A stretch of DNA of 64,000 bases from an uncultured Bacteroidales bacterium (GCA_902798965.1 CADBYS010000009.1:1-64000); one strand, 5' to 3'. Shown: positions 24,239 to 32,292, counted from the stretch's first letter. Notes: generated by a model from the sequence alone, not told the origin. Translations and numbers: made by a program.

Positions 24239-26869
24239 TTAGAATCCGATTGACAATCCGAAGGTGAATAAATGCGATAAGGGAGCGGTACGCTTGTCAT
24301 CCAGGCCGATGGTGGAGCTGATGTTCGTACTGTTGATGATGGGCGTATATCCCGAGTAGGCGCTGACCGTGCCTACATTGTTCATCGTCAGCACGAGTCG
24401 TAAGGTCTCCACCACTTTGTTCACGGGCAACGGCACTTGGTAGCCGAGCGTGATATAATCAAAGTTGACGAAGTCGCCCCGTTCGAGCCAATAGTCGGTC
24501 ACCTGCTGGTCGTAGATCTTCGCTGCGGGTGCGGCCTGCAGCACGTTATAGAACGGCAGCGAACCGAGGTTCATGTACGCCAGCGATGTGCCGTTGAATA
24601 TCTTGTGCCCGAACGCACCGTTGATTTGCACGGACAAATCCCAGTTCTTGTACTTGAGACTGATGTTCGAGCCGAGCAACACTTTCGGCGTAGCCTGTCC
24701 GGCTATGTAGCGTTCGCCCTCGCCGTAGGTGTAACCGCCCTTGCCATTGTCCTGCAGTCCCGTGCACTTAGGCAGGTAGAAGGTTGCCAAGGGCTGACCG
24801 ACGATCTGCCAGACTATATCGTTGTCACCGCCATGCGACCCCGCACCGCTGACCGAGGCGATTGCTTGATGGTCGGCGGCATATAAATATTCGCTTCCAT
24901 GCCAGCCGCTCAGACTCAGCAGCTTGTTACGCTGCCACGTTACGTTGGCATTGATGCTCAGTTTCCAGTCCTGAGTCTTGACAATCGTACCGCCGAGTGA
25001 CACTTCCACGCCTTCGTTGCGCATCGAGCCGAGGTTGGCGATGAGCGTGGGGTAGGTGTAAGGCGGTGTGGATACACGATAGGGATAAAGCATGTCGGTG
25101 ATGAGCGTGTTGTAGTAGCTCACGTTTGCCACCAGTCGTCCCCGGAACAGACTCAGATCCACGCCCACGTTGCCCGTGTGACTCACTTCCCATTTCAGGT
25201 CGGGATTGGCGTTGCGCAGTGCCGCGTAGGTCGTTATACCTTTGCCGTTCACCTCGGTCACACCGTTCGGCTCGTACAGCAGCATGGTCAGGTAACTGTC
25301 GATGGCCGATTGGTTGCCCGACATACCATAGCCGCCGCTCAGGCGCAAGTGATCCAACACGTCGTTCTCAGGCATCCACGGCTCGTCGGAGATCGTCCAC
25401 GAAGCCGATACGGAGGGGAAGTAACCCCATTTGTTGTTCTTTCCGAACTTACTGCTACCATCCGTACGGAGCGAAGCAGTCAGGTTATAGCGGTCGAGCA
25501 ACGTATAGCTCACGCGCCCCATGAACGATAGCATGTTCGCCTGCATCTTATAGGAGTCCGTTCCGTCCCACGGACGAATAGAGCCGCCCGACAGGCGGTC
25601 AGCACCGATGAGTACGGCTCCCGACTGATAGGTCGTCACGTGGAAACCCTCGGCTTTGTTGGTGTTGATCTCCGCCAACGCCATCGCCGACAAGGCATGC
25701 GCGCCCCAACTCTGGTTGTAATCGAGAATTATGTTCGCCAATATATCGTGTGTCTTGCCGGTCGAACGATAGGCTAATCCGCCTTCCTCCGTAGGAGCCG
25801 TCAGCGACTCATCGGCACGGTGGTAGGTGTATGCACCCAATATCTTCAGGTGCAGCTGTTCGATGAGCTTGAAATCCAGGTGCAGATTCGTGCTGATGTG
25901 TGCGTCGGAGGGTTGGCTGCTGTTCTCGAGCCACGCCAACGGATTGGCTATCTGACTCGCTCCCGGGTCACCGTCCCAACCGCCGCTCGCATTGCGTACT
26001 GCCGGGTAGGTGGGGTTGAAGCAAGCCGCGCTGTAGAATAGTTTCTGCTCGTTGAAGGCGTTCTTGCTCTGCTGCAACGATCCGAACATGCCGATATCGA
26101 TCTTCAATATATCCTCCCACATCCGCTGGGTGAGGTTCACATTCGCCACAAACGACTGCGAACCCGTGTTTTTCACCACATATTGGTCGTCAATATATCC
26201 GACACTGGCGCGATAGGTCGTTGATTTCGAGCCACCGGAGAATGCCAAATGATGGTGGTGGGAGAATGCAGTGCGACTGATCTCGCGTTGCCAGTTGGTG
26301 TTCGCTCCTTTGTCCATGTACGACAAGCCATGCTCCTGACAGATCGTGCGGTAGGCATCCGCACTCAGCATAGGCAACGTCTTATACACCACACCTGCCG
26401 AGAATGTGCCGTTGTAATGAATACGCAACTTGCCTTCACGACCTTTGAGGGTTGTCACCTCTATCACACCCGACGCACCACGCGAACCGAACTGAGCAGT
26501 TTCGCTCGCATCTTTCAGGATGCGGAAACTCTCGATATCCGTAGGGTTGATCATCGATAGCAGACTCATGTCGCCAATCACATCGTCCACAATGATCAGC
26601 GGGTCATTGCTGCCCGATAGCGACACTGTACCGCGCAGGCGCACGGCACTCATCGCGTTCTCGCCGGACTGATCGACCGTCAAGCCTGCTACACGACCGC
26701 GGATCACATCAATCGCACTGGACGACTGATCGCGGTTGTTCATGTCTTCCTGACCGATGGTTGTGCCGTAAGCTGCCTGCATAGGCTCCGACACCTGCGC
26801 CGTGTCGCTCTGCGCCCACAATTGCAACCCTGCGCCAAGCAAGACAAGTAAAATAAATATTCTTTTCAT
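24239..26869 (-). CDS. SusC/RagA family TonB-linked outer-membrane protein (short form)
   Basis: The 876-residue protein has a signal peptide ending L-Q-L-W-A-Q, then goes almost directly to the plug (A-I-D-V-I-R-G-R-V-A-G-L-T-V, I-I-V-D-D-V, I-L-K-D-A-S-E-T-A-Q-F-G-S-R-G-A-S-G-V-I) and the barrel. The carboxypeptidase-regulatory-like domain that precedes the plug in most SusC proteins is absent, which explains the length well under 1000 residues. A partner SusD follows at once. With the neighbouring TonB receptor and amino-acid ABC transporter, peptide or amino-acid uptake like RagAB is as plausible as glycan uptake; no glycosidase is nearby. Confidence 0.9.
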   Translation of the reverse strand: MKRIFILLVLLGAGLQLWAQSDTAQVSEPMQAAYGTTIGQEDMNNRDQSSSAIDVIRGRVAGLTVDQSGENAMSAVRLRGTVSLSGSNDPLIIVDDVIGDMSLLSMINPTDIESFRILKDASETAQFGSRGASGVIEVTTLKGREGKLRIHYNGTFSAGVVYKTLPMLSADAYRTICQEHGLSYMDKGANTNWQREISRTAFSHHHHLAFSGGSKSTTYRASVGYIDDQYVVKNTGSQSFVANVNLTQRMWEDILKIDIGMFGSLQQSKNAFNEQKLFYSAACFNPTYPAVRNASGGWDGDPGASQIANPLAWLENSSQPSDAHISTNLHLDFKLIEQLHLKILGAYTYHRADESLTAPTEEGGLAYRSTGKTHDILANIILDYNQSWGAHALSAMALAEINTNKAEGFHVTTYQSGAVLIGADRLSGGSIRPWDGTDSYKMQANMLSFMGRVSYTLLDRYNLTASLRTDGSSKFGKNNKWGYFPSVSASWTISDEPWMPENDVLDHLRLSGGYGMSGNQSAIDSYLTMLLYEPNGVTEVNGKGITTYAALRNANPDLKWEVSHTGNVGVDLSLFRGRLVANVSYYNTLITDMLYPYRVSTPPYTYPTLIANLGSMRNEGVEVSLGGTIVKTQDWKLSINANVTWQRNKLLSLSGWHGSEYLYAADHQAIASVSGAGSHGGDNDIVWQIVGQPLATFYLPKCTGLQDNGKGGYTYGEGERYIAGQATPKVLLGSNISLKYKNWDLSVQINGAFGHKIFNGTSLAYMNLGSLPFYNVLQAAPAAKIYDQQVTDYWLERGDFVNFDYITLGYQVPLPVNKVVETLRLVLTMNNVGTVSAYSGYTPIINSTNISSTIGLDDKRTAPLSHLFTFGLSIGF

Positions 26870-26968
26870 ATCTTAATAGTGAAAACTTGCAGTATCGTCG
26901 TCCTTGAGGAAGTCGTATTACTGCATATTTCCGGCGCCGTTTTTGAATAATCTCGTTTCGTAAAAGTG

Positions 26969-28078
26969 CTAAAATCTTACTACTGTTCCTATCGGAGCAT
27001 CCAATAATCGGATGTTGTGCTTGGCGGCGATATTGTGGGCTACGGTGGACGGCTCAGACCACGGATGGACGGACAGAGCGAACTTGTCATGGTGAACGGT
27101 GAAGACCTGTTTGGCTTGGAGATCAAGAATGACTTTTTCAAGGTCTGCGGGCGTAGTGTGGATATATTTCCAACCTGCATTGTACTGCCCGTTTTCCAAG
27201 AGTGCCAGATCAACGGCACCGAAGCGCTCGTGTATCTGAGCAAAGCGCTTGTCATAGCCTCCATCACCACCTATATACACCTTGCGACCGGCAGCTTCGA
27301 CTAAGAACGATGCCCACAGCGTCTGGTTCGACTTGCCGAGTAGACGATTACTGAAATGTCTGCTTGGCAGACAAGTAATCGTCAGACCGGCAGCGCCTGA
27401 AAGATCGCTTCGCTGAAAGACCGTTTCACTAAAAGACCGCTTCGCTGAAAGACTCTCATACCAATCCATCTCAGTTATTTGTTCGTCTTTATAGCCCCAA
27501 TAGCGCAGGTAATCGGCAATGCCGAGCGGACAAACGACCTGCTGCACGCGGTCGCGGATGTCGCGCAGGGTCGCGTAATCCATGTGATCCCAATGTTCGT
27601 GCGTGATGATAAGCACATCGATGTCCGGCAGGTCGTCCGGTCGATAGATGTCCGTGCCCGGAAAGGCTTTGAGCATCATCGACGACGGCCATTCGGGTTG
27701 GAGTAAAGGATCCACCAAGTACCGTTTACCATCCAAGCAGAACAGATACGACGAGTGTCCGAACCATACGAGCCAATCGCTATCGGTCGGCAGGCACTTC
27801 AAATCCGTCTTGACCGCAGGTATCGGTTGTTGCGGTACGCGTAGCGTGTCCTTTCCGGTCAGAAAACGCCACAATGTGCCGATAGTACTTGCCGTATCGC
27901 CCGTGAACTGCTGTGTCGGTTCTTGGTTCTGGAACATCCCATCCCTGTAGTTCGGCGATGCCAGTATCCGCTCTTTCGACACATGTCGCAACAGCCCGAA
28001 CGCGGGGTGCGACAACACAACCAACCCTGCTCCGCAAAGTAAGACGATGATACTTAATACGATTAGAAGTGCCTTCAT
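26969..28078 (-). CDS. MBL-fold metal-dependent hydrolase (UlaG/NAPE-PLD-like)
   Basis: The 369-residue protein has an N-terminal membrane anchor (4-22) and a metallo-beta-lactamase domain with the metal motif HEHWDH at 160-165, a further H in L-P-S-R-H-F-S and G-G-D-G-G-Y-D (the metal-bridging Asp). The H-S-S-Y-L-F segment before the motif is typical of the UlaG/NAPE-PLD-like group, which acts on phosphodiester or lactone bonds. Substrate is unknown. It follows the glutathione peroxidase gene by 61 bp on the same strand. A short duplicated DNA segment (27400-27460) encodes S-L-S-A-K-R-S-F-S-E-T. Confidence 0.85.
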   Translation of the reverse strand: MKALLIVLSIIVLLCGAGLVVLSHPAFGLLRHVSKERILASPNYRDGMFQNQEPTQQFTGDTASTIGTLWRFLTGKDTLRVPQQPIPAVKTDLKCLPTDSDWLVWFGHSSYLFCLDGKRYLVDPLLQPEWPSSMMLKAFPGTDIYRPDDLPDIDVLIITHEHWDHMDYATLRDIRDRVQQVVCPLGIADYLRYWGYKDEQITEMDWYESLSAKRSFSETVFQRSDLSGAAGLTITCLPSRHFSNRLLGKSNQTLWASFLVEAAGRKVYIGGDGGYDKRFAQIHERFGAVDLALLENGQYNAGWKYIHTTPADLEKVILDLQAKQVFTVHHDKFALSVHPWSEPSTVAHNIAAKHNIRLLDAPIGTVVRF

Positions 28079-28139
28079 TGTTATGGCTCTTATTCTTATC
28101 TCATCAGTTAGCCGGAGCCCATTTGCAGCGGTCTTTTGT

Positions 28140-28715
28140 CTATTTCGCCAATTCGGCTACGATGTTTGCCTCAAAATCCTTCGGTTCGGCTACCGGCGCA
28201 AAGCGTTGAACTGTCTTGCCGTCCTTGGAAACGAGGAACTTGGTGAAGTTCCAGAGGATATCGCTCTCTTTCTCCACGCTCTTGCTGATTCGCTTGAGCA
28301 TAGCGTGAGCGGCTTTGCCCTTGAGGCCTTTGTATTCCTCGGTGGGAGCTTGCTCTTTGAGGTACTCGAATACGGGGTTGGCGTTGGCACCGTTGACGTC
28401 GGATTTAGCCATGAGCGGGAAGGTTACGCCGTGGTTGAGGCGGCAGAACTCTTCTATTTGCTCGTTACTGCCCGGCTCCTGGTTGGCGAACTGATCGCAC
28501 GGGAAACCGAGGATCACGAAGCCTTGATCTTTGTACTTCTTATAGAGCTCTTCCAGGCCATCGTATTGCGGTGTGAAGCCGCACTTGCTGGCGGTGTTGA
28601 CGATAAGAATCACTTGTCCTTTGTAGTCTGCAAGGTTCACCTCTTTTCCTTTATTGCTGAGGGTAGTAAAATCATAAATACTTGCCATAGTTTTTAAAGC
28701 TTCTTCTTTTGTCAT
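28140..28715 (-). CDS. Glutathione peroxidase family protein
   Basis: The 191-residue protein has the thioredoxin-fold peroxidase motifs: N-T-A-S-K-C-G-F-T with peroxidatic Cys45, G-F-P-C-D-Q-F-A-N-Q-E-P-G (71-82, with a second Cys at 73 and the catalytic Gln), and I-L-W-N-F-T-K-F with the catalytic Trp/Asn. Cys instead of selenocysteine is usual in bacteria, where the reductant is normally thioredoxin. It reduces hydrogen or lipid peroxides. A second in-frame ATG at 28688 (M-A-S-I-Y-D-F) would give a more typical N-terminus. It lies 19 bp after the MarR-type gene and is probably controlled by it. Confidence 0.92.
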   Translation of the reverse strand: MTKEEALKTMASIYDFTTLSNKGKEVNLADYKGQVILIVNTASKCGFTPQYDGLEELYKKYKDQGFVILGFPCDQFANQEPGSNEQIEEFCRLNHGVTFPLMAKSDVNGANANPVFEYLKEQAPTEEYKGLKGKAAHAMLKRISKSVEKESDILWNFTKFLVSKDGKTVQRFAPVAEPKDFEANIVAELAK

Positions 28716-28734
28716 ACTAGTAAAATTTTGAGGG

Positions 28735-29184
28735 TTATTTATTTAGTTTTTTCAATTCTTCTATCAGTTTGTCGAGCGATGGAATCATCTGTAGAATCTC
28801 GTTCATCTCTTCTTCCTGCATCATAACCGCTTTCTGCATGTCTTCGGGTATGTGCTGCGCTTGCTCGTAGAGCGCTTTGCCTTGTTTGGTGAGCGACACT
28901 ATACGCTGGCGCGTATCCTCTTTACCGCGCGTACGGGTGATGAGTCCGGCTTTCTCCATGCGTTGCAACAGCGGTGTCATTGTGTTCGTATCGAGCATCA
29001 ACCGCTTGCCGATGTCGCACACCGGTTGTTTGTCCTGCTCCCAGAGTACCAATAGCACCAAGTACTGCGGATAGGTGATACCTAACGGATCCAGATACGG
29101 GTGGTACGCACCCATCATCAGCCGCGCCGCGGAGTACAGACGGAAACAAAATTGGTTCTCTAATTTCAGTTGCTCGTTATCCAT
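28735..29184 (-). CDS. MarR family regulator, OhrR-like
   Basis: The 149-residue protein has a winged-helix core (Y-P-Q-Y-L-V-L-L-V-L-W; D-T-N-T-M-T-P-L-L-Q-R-M-E-K-A-G-L-I) and the N-terminal signature L-E-N-Q-F-C-F-R-L-Y-S-A. The single cysteine, Cys13, occupies the position of the peroxide-sensing cysteine in OhrR. OhrR proteins repress until oxidised by organic peroxide. A peroxidase gene directly downstream and a palindrome over the -33 region support this role. It is the first gene of a long minus-strand series that may extend to 16856. Confidence 0.88.
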   Translation of the reverse strand: MDNEQLKLENQFCFRLYSAARLMMGAYHPYLDPLGITYPQYLVLLVLWEQDKQPVCDIGKRLMLDTNTMTPLLQRMEKAGLITRTRGKEDTRQRIVSLTKQGKALYEQAQHIPEDMQKAVMMQEEEMNEILQMIPSLDKLIEELKKLNK

Positions 29185-29234
29185 TCTTTTATCTTTTTTC
29201 TTTCGACTTTCGACTAAATATATCGTTCACGATG

Positions 29235-29272
29235 CAAAGTTACAAAAAATATTTTAATATCGCAAGCGATAT
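29235..29272 (-). promoter_or_regulatory. Promoter with overlapping MarR-type palindrome
   Basis: On the minus strand TAACTTTG (29235-29242) is preceded after 20 bp by TTG. That TTG is the centre of the perfect palindrome ATATCGC-2-GCGATAT (29257-29272). A regulator bound here would cover the -33 element and block the promoter of its own gene. Confidence 0.75.
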
Positions 29273-29354
29273 ATCTTTTTTTGGCAAAAAAGTATGCACT
29301 TTTGTTGAAAATGCATTCTTTAGAAAGCAAACGGGGCTTACCCAACTATTTCAT

Positions 29355-29678
29355 TCAGTTGATTCCTGATTCTTTGCGTTTTTGCTCGTAATACTCGTGG
29401 CGTTTGGGGTTCTCAGGGAACCAGCCTTTGAGCACGCGTTTCTCCTGATGAAATACTTCGCCGATACCCCATAAGGCTGAGAAAGCAAAGATACCGAGGA
29501 AGATAGAGAAATAGGTATTCTCTACTAACAACGACCCGCCTGCAGCCAATATACCTACAATCAGAAACGCCCACCAGGACTTGATACCGAAATAGTACTC
29601 CGCTTTGATTACCAATGGGTGAAAGATGCCAATGCACAGGAACGCCCCTGCGCCTAACAATATACCTTCGTAATTCAT
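29355..29678 (-). CDS. DUF4491 family small membrane protein
   Basis: A 107-residue inner-membrane protein with three or four hydrophobic helices (about 5-22, 32-52, 55-72) and a basic C-terminal tail rich in Lys, Glu and Tyr. Family features are G-I-F-H-P-L-V-I-K-A-E-Y-Y-F-G and W-W-A-F-L-I-V-G. DUF4491 occurs widely in Bacteroidetes and Firmicutes with unknown function. It is a single gene with 170 bp before the MarR promoter. Confidence 0.85.
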   Translation of the reverse strand: MNYEGILLGAGAFLCIGIFHPLVIKAEYYFGIKSWWAFLIVGILAAGGSLLVENTYFSIFLGIFAFSALWGIGEVFHQEKRVLKGWFPENPKRHEYYEQKRKESGIN

Positions 29679-29712
29679 CGTTAAACTGCTAAAATGTTAA
29701 ACCGTTAATTTG

Positions 29713-30363
29713 TTAGTGGCAGAACATAAAGCCGAAATAGAATCGCGGACCGGTTGGCATACATAGTTCGCTCTTATGAAAAGCCAACATCCAATCCAGG
29801 CGGAAGGTGATATGCACCTTGCGCGTCAAGCAATAATCGCAGCCCACATAAGGCGTGACGTAGAAGAACGACTGCTTATGAAACGTACTGTTCTTGTCCT
29901 GCGTCCAACTGTTCTGGTCACCATCCAGGATATACAACCCTTTCATCGATCCACCGCCAATCACTCCGCCTATGTATGGCCAGGCTTTATCCATTCGCCA
30001 GCAGCAATCTGCCAGCACGCCTCCGCAGCCCATGCGGACGTAACTGCCATCCTTGAGCACGTCACGGCAATCGGTCACGCCACTTGGCATCGTGCTTACA
30101 AAGCCTTCAAAGCCTGTGCGCAGATATTTCCACAGATGCACACGCAGGGCTCCGCCTATACCGAATGGCGCTCCTTGCGGACTGCATAAACGACCCTCAC
30201 CGGTCTTGGGCGCATTTGCATCCTGACCAAACAGATAACCCGTATGGAGCATCATGCCACCGGAGAAACCCTGATAGACTTTGTTCTTCTCGATGCCGTC
30301 ACTCACTTGCGCATGCATTACGCACGCGATCAATGAACATATTAAAAGTACCTTTGTACGCAT
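29713..30363 (-). CDS. Predicted outer-membrane protein of unknown function
   Basis: The start at 30363 (MRTKVLLICSLIACVMHAQ) is chosen because the promoter's -7 box lies at 30382-30389, so an upstream ATG at 30384 would not be transcribed. The 216-residue product has a signal peptide, then glycine- and aromatic-rich alternating strands ending R-F-Y-F-G-F-M-F-C-H, as in small outer-membrane beta-barrels. Several cysteines are present (about 97-125). No specific family was recognised. Its promoter carries direct repeats that could be bound by the adjacent winged-helix protein. Confidence 0.7.
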   Translation of the reverse strand: MRTKVLLICSLIACVMHAQVSDGIEKNKVYQGFSGGMMLHTGYLFGQDANAPKTGEGRLCSPQGAPFGIGGALRVHLWKYLRTGFEGFVSTMPSGVTDCRDVLKDGSYVRMGCGGVLADCCWRMDKAWPYIGGVIGGGSMKGLYILDGDQNSWTQDKNSTFHKQSFFYVTPYVGCDYCLTRKVHITFRLDWMLAFHKSELCMPTGPRFYFGFMFCH

Positions 30364-30381
30364 AATTTTATAATTACGGCA

Positions 30382-30426
30382 CAAAGGTACTACATTTTTC
30401 TTAAATTTCGCTTAAGAATTTCTTAA
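30382..30426 (-). promoter_or_regulatory. Promoter with three TTAAG direct repeats at 11-bp spacing
   Basis: On the minus strand the -7 box is TACCTTTG (30382-30389). CTTAA occurs on the plus strand at 30400, 30411 and 30422, exactly 11 bp apart, covering and extending upstream of the -33 region. Direct repeats one helical turn apart are the typical binding pattern of OmpR/PhoB-type winged-helix proteins, and such a gene is next door. The last two repeats also form a 17-bp palindrome. Confidence 0.7.
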
Positions 30427-31014
30427 GATTGGTATGCGAAGTTCGGTAAGGGTGCCGTTTATGTCCAAAGTGAGGGAAAAATGATGCACAGTAAGCCGTG
30501 AAGAGAGGCATAATGTTCCTGTTTGGGCGGTGGGTAGCAACGCCTCGAGTGAGGCATCCAGCCACTTGATCAGGCTATCGGGGTGAATGGTGAGAGTGTT
30601 CACCCACGGCGTGAGTTGCATTTGCACAGCCAAGCCGTGTGCCTGCAGTTCGCTTTCGTGGGCTCGCAGCCAATCGTAGAGGAGTATAGACAGGGGCGAC
30701 ACGTCGTTCTGAACGCGCTCCGTGTGCAAAATGAATCCTATTCCCCGAACAGCTTCTATCGGTTGCTTGGGTGACCAGCCGAGTTTGCGACGCAGGGCAT
30801 TCAGGTGCACATCGATTGTGCCGGTGTCGTACTGAAACCGTGTGCCCCAAATATTATCGAGTAATTCCCATCGCGAGCATATACGATTGGCGTGGGCAGA
30901 GAGATAGTCCAACAATCCGTATTCCAGACCTGTCAGATGGATTTCTTGTCCGTTGTTGCGCACAGACCGGATCTCTCGGTCGATCTCAATATGGTCGATG
31001 ATGGTGATGTACAT
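30412..31014 (-). CDS. OmpR/PhoB-type winged-helix protein without a receiver domain
   Basis: Residues 1-97 form a complete Trans_reg_C domain (I-H-L-T-G-L-E-Y-G-L-L-D-Y-L; S-R-W-E-L-L-D-N-I-W; V-D-V-H-L-N-A-L-R-R-K-L-G; V-R-G-I-G-F). Usually this follows a phosphoacceptor domain, but here it is at the very N-terminus. The remaining 100 residues (P-L-S-I-L-L-Y-D-W-L to R-I-P-I-L) resemble a reduced histidine-kinase-like ATP-binding fold (helix, then strand-turn-strand with L-T-L-D-I-N-G), without clear ATP motifs. It is probably a regulator with a direct input domain. It lies between the GNAT gene and the outer-membrane gene it may control. Confidence 0.8.
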   Translation of the reverse strand: MYITIIDHIEIDREIRSVRNNGQEIHLTGLEYGLLDYLSAHANRICSRWELLDNIWGTRFQYDTGTIDVHLNALRRKLGWSPKQPIEAVRGIGFILHTERVQNDVSPLSILLYDWLRAHESELQAHGLAVQMQLTPWVNTLTIHPDSLIKWLDASLEALLPTAQTGTLCLSSRLTVHHFSLTLDINGTLTELRIPILRNS

Positions 31015-31035
31015 TAAGTCAATGCAGGTTCTATA

Positions 31036-31500
31036 TCAAGATAATACGATTTCCATCCCGGTTTTCTGTGGTTGCATACCCATGCTCTGATAGAAGTGCA
31101 TTGCAGCATCGTTTCCTGCCCAGACGTTAAGCGTGATGGCGTGACAACCAATCGACTCGGCATACTCGCGCACAAACTCAAACAAGGCGCTACCGATATG
31201 CTTGCCGCGAGCGGATTCATCCACACAGATGTCATCGATATACAGGGTCTTGCGGTCTTGCAACAGGCGGTCGTTTTTCGCCTCGCTGATCTGACAAAAG
31301 GCATAGCCTTGCACACCGTTAACGTCATATACAAAGATGGGCTTGCTGTCATCGCTGAGTAACGTTTGCAGTTCCTGCTCGCTATACTTTGTGGTGTGCG
31401 GCTTGAACAGATCCGGTCGCAAGCGATGATGCACCATATCCACCTGATGCAGCAAGTCGATAATACGCGGAATATCCGCGGTCTTTGCCTGTCTAATCAT
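31036..31500 (-). CDS. GNAT family N-acetyltransferase
   Basis: The 154-residue protein covers the full GNAT fold: N-terminal I-R-Q-A-K-T-A-D-I-P-R-I-I-D-L, strand L-Y-I-D-D-I-C-V-D followed by the acetyl-CoA loop R-G-K-H-I-G (R/Q-x-x-G-x-G/A type), and L-N-V-W-A-G-N-D-A-A-M-H-F-Y-Q-S-M-G-M at the end. The substrate is unknown. The start overlaps the stop of a remnant peptide (ATGA), so translation may be coupled to it. It precedes the winged-helix gene by 21 bp and is probably in one operon with it. Confidence 0.88.
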   Translation of the reverse strand: MIRQAKTADIPRIIDLLHQVDMVHHRLRPDLFKPHTTKYSEQELQTLLSDDSKPIFVYDVNGVQGYAFCQISEAKNDRLLQDRKTLYIDDICVDESARGKHIGSALFEFVREYAESIGCHAITLNVWAGNDAAMHFYQSMGMQPQKTGMEIVLS

Positions 31501-31553
31501 AATTTTGCATCATACACCTCACCTGCCAACATTTTCTCCCGTTCTGTTTTCAT
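31497..31553 (-). pseudogene. 18-residue remnant of a maltose/sugar O-acetyltransferase N-terminus
   Basis: An ATG at 31553 opens MKTEREKMLAGEVYDAKL and a stop. The N-terminus of Maa/LacA-type sugar O-acetyltransferases is very similar (M-K-x-E-x-E-K-M-L-A-G-E-x-Y-D-A). The remaining roughly 170 residues are absent; the frame closes in an ATGA overlap with the GNAT start. It is probably the end of a deletion that joined a leader to the GNAT gene, and may now drive coupled translation. Confidence 0.6.
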
Positions 31554-31560
31554 ATTATCT

Positions 31561-31746
31561 CAATACTGTCCACTATAAATCATTCTATTGCCTTATATTG
31601 TGTTGATTATTAACATGCTGCGAATGTTATTTAACCGTGAGGCTATGTTTTTTTTGTTTTAGCAGCAATTAGCACCAGAAACGTTAGTTTCAAAACACTC
31701 AAAAGGGTTTATCTTGGTTTTTGTTTAATTTTAGTGGACACTAATG
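31561..31746. mobile_element. MITE-like element, copy A (186 bp)
   Basis: Bounded by CAATACTGTCCACTA (31561) and the complement of CATTAGTGTCCACTA (ending 31746), 15-bp terminal inverted repeats with 13 matches. It has no coding capacity. The reverse complement of most of it recurs at 45176-45327, with the middle differing by about 35 bp. It lies directly upstream of the remnant/GNAT unit and may have displaced its promoter. A clear target duplication was not found. Confidence 0.7.
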
Positions 31747-31815
31747 ATAATATCTTATAATATCCGTGAGTTACGGATAAAAAAAGAGACAGATTCCGAA
31801 GAACCTGTCTCATCG

Positions 31816-31899
31816 TGCGCAGGATGAGACTCGAACTCACACGATCTTGCGACCACTACCCCCTCAAAGTAGCGTGTATACCAATTTCACCACCTGCGC
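31816..31899 (-). tRNA. tRNA-Leu (GAG)
   Basis: The minus strand folds as a class II tRNA: acceptor GCGCAGG/CCTGCGC, D-arm, anticodon loop TTGAGGG in stem CTACT/GGTAG, a variable arm, and the T-arm with GTTCGAGTC. CCA is not encoded. It is the last of three tRNAs read on the minus strand. Confidence 0.9.
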
Positions 31900-32024
31900 G
31901 CGTCGCAACTCGCTTGCGACGCGGTTTGTTGCTTACACAACAAAATTGTCGCCGCGGTTGCTCCTTTTCAAAAAAGCATTGCTTGCACAATGCTTTTTTG
32001 AGGTTTACAAAGATCTCTTTGCTG
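31900..32024. repeat. tRNA spacer with three hairpins, copy 1
   Basis: The spacer contains GTCGCAA/TTGCGAC, TTGTTG/CAACAA and AAAAAAGCATTG/CAATGCTTTTTT hairpins. The same three in the same order occur in the next spacer (32107-32230). The last is a bidirectional terminator-like structure. Confidence 0.75.
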
Positions 32025-32106
32025 TGCCCAGAACAGGACTCGAACCTGCACGCCTCGCGACATACGCACCTGAAACGTACGCGTCTACCAATTCCGCCAC
32101 CTGGGC
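32025..32106 (-). tRNA. tRNA-Leu (CAG)
   Basis: Minus strand: acceptor GCCCAGG/CTGGGC, anticodon loop TTCAGGT in stem TACGT/GCGTA, a long variable arm and a T-arm with GGTTCGAGTCC. CCA is not encoded. Its body differs from the neighbouring tRNA-Leu (GAG), so only the spacers, not the tRNAs, look recently duplicated. Confidence 0.9.
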
Positions 32107-32292
32107 TCGTCGCAACTCGCTTGCGACGAAGTTTGTTGTTCGCACAACAAAAAGGTCGCCGCGGTTGCTCCTCTTTCGAAAAACCATTGTTTGCACAATG
32201 CTTTTTCGAGGGTTACAAAGATCATTTTTCAATGAATCCTTGTTCCTTAGAAAAATAAAGCAGAACAGGTGTTCTGCTATTCTTGGAAGGAG
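32107..32292. repeat. tRNA spacer with three hairpins, copy 2
   Basis: 32107-32230 repeats the hairpin series of copy 1 with a few changes (for example TCGAAAAACCATTG in place of AAAAAAGCATTG). 32231-32292 is unassigned A/T-rich sequence before the tRNA-Gly gene. Confidence 0.7.

Noticed and set aside
31561..31746. Attachment site of an integrated element beside tRNA genes
   Set aside because: The repeats have transposon-like inverted ends and do not duplicate a tRNA 3' end. No integrase is in the window.
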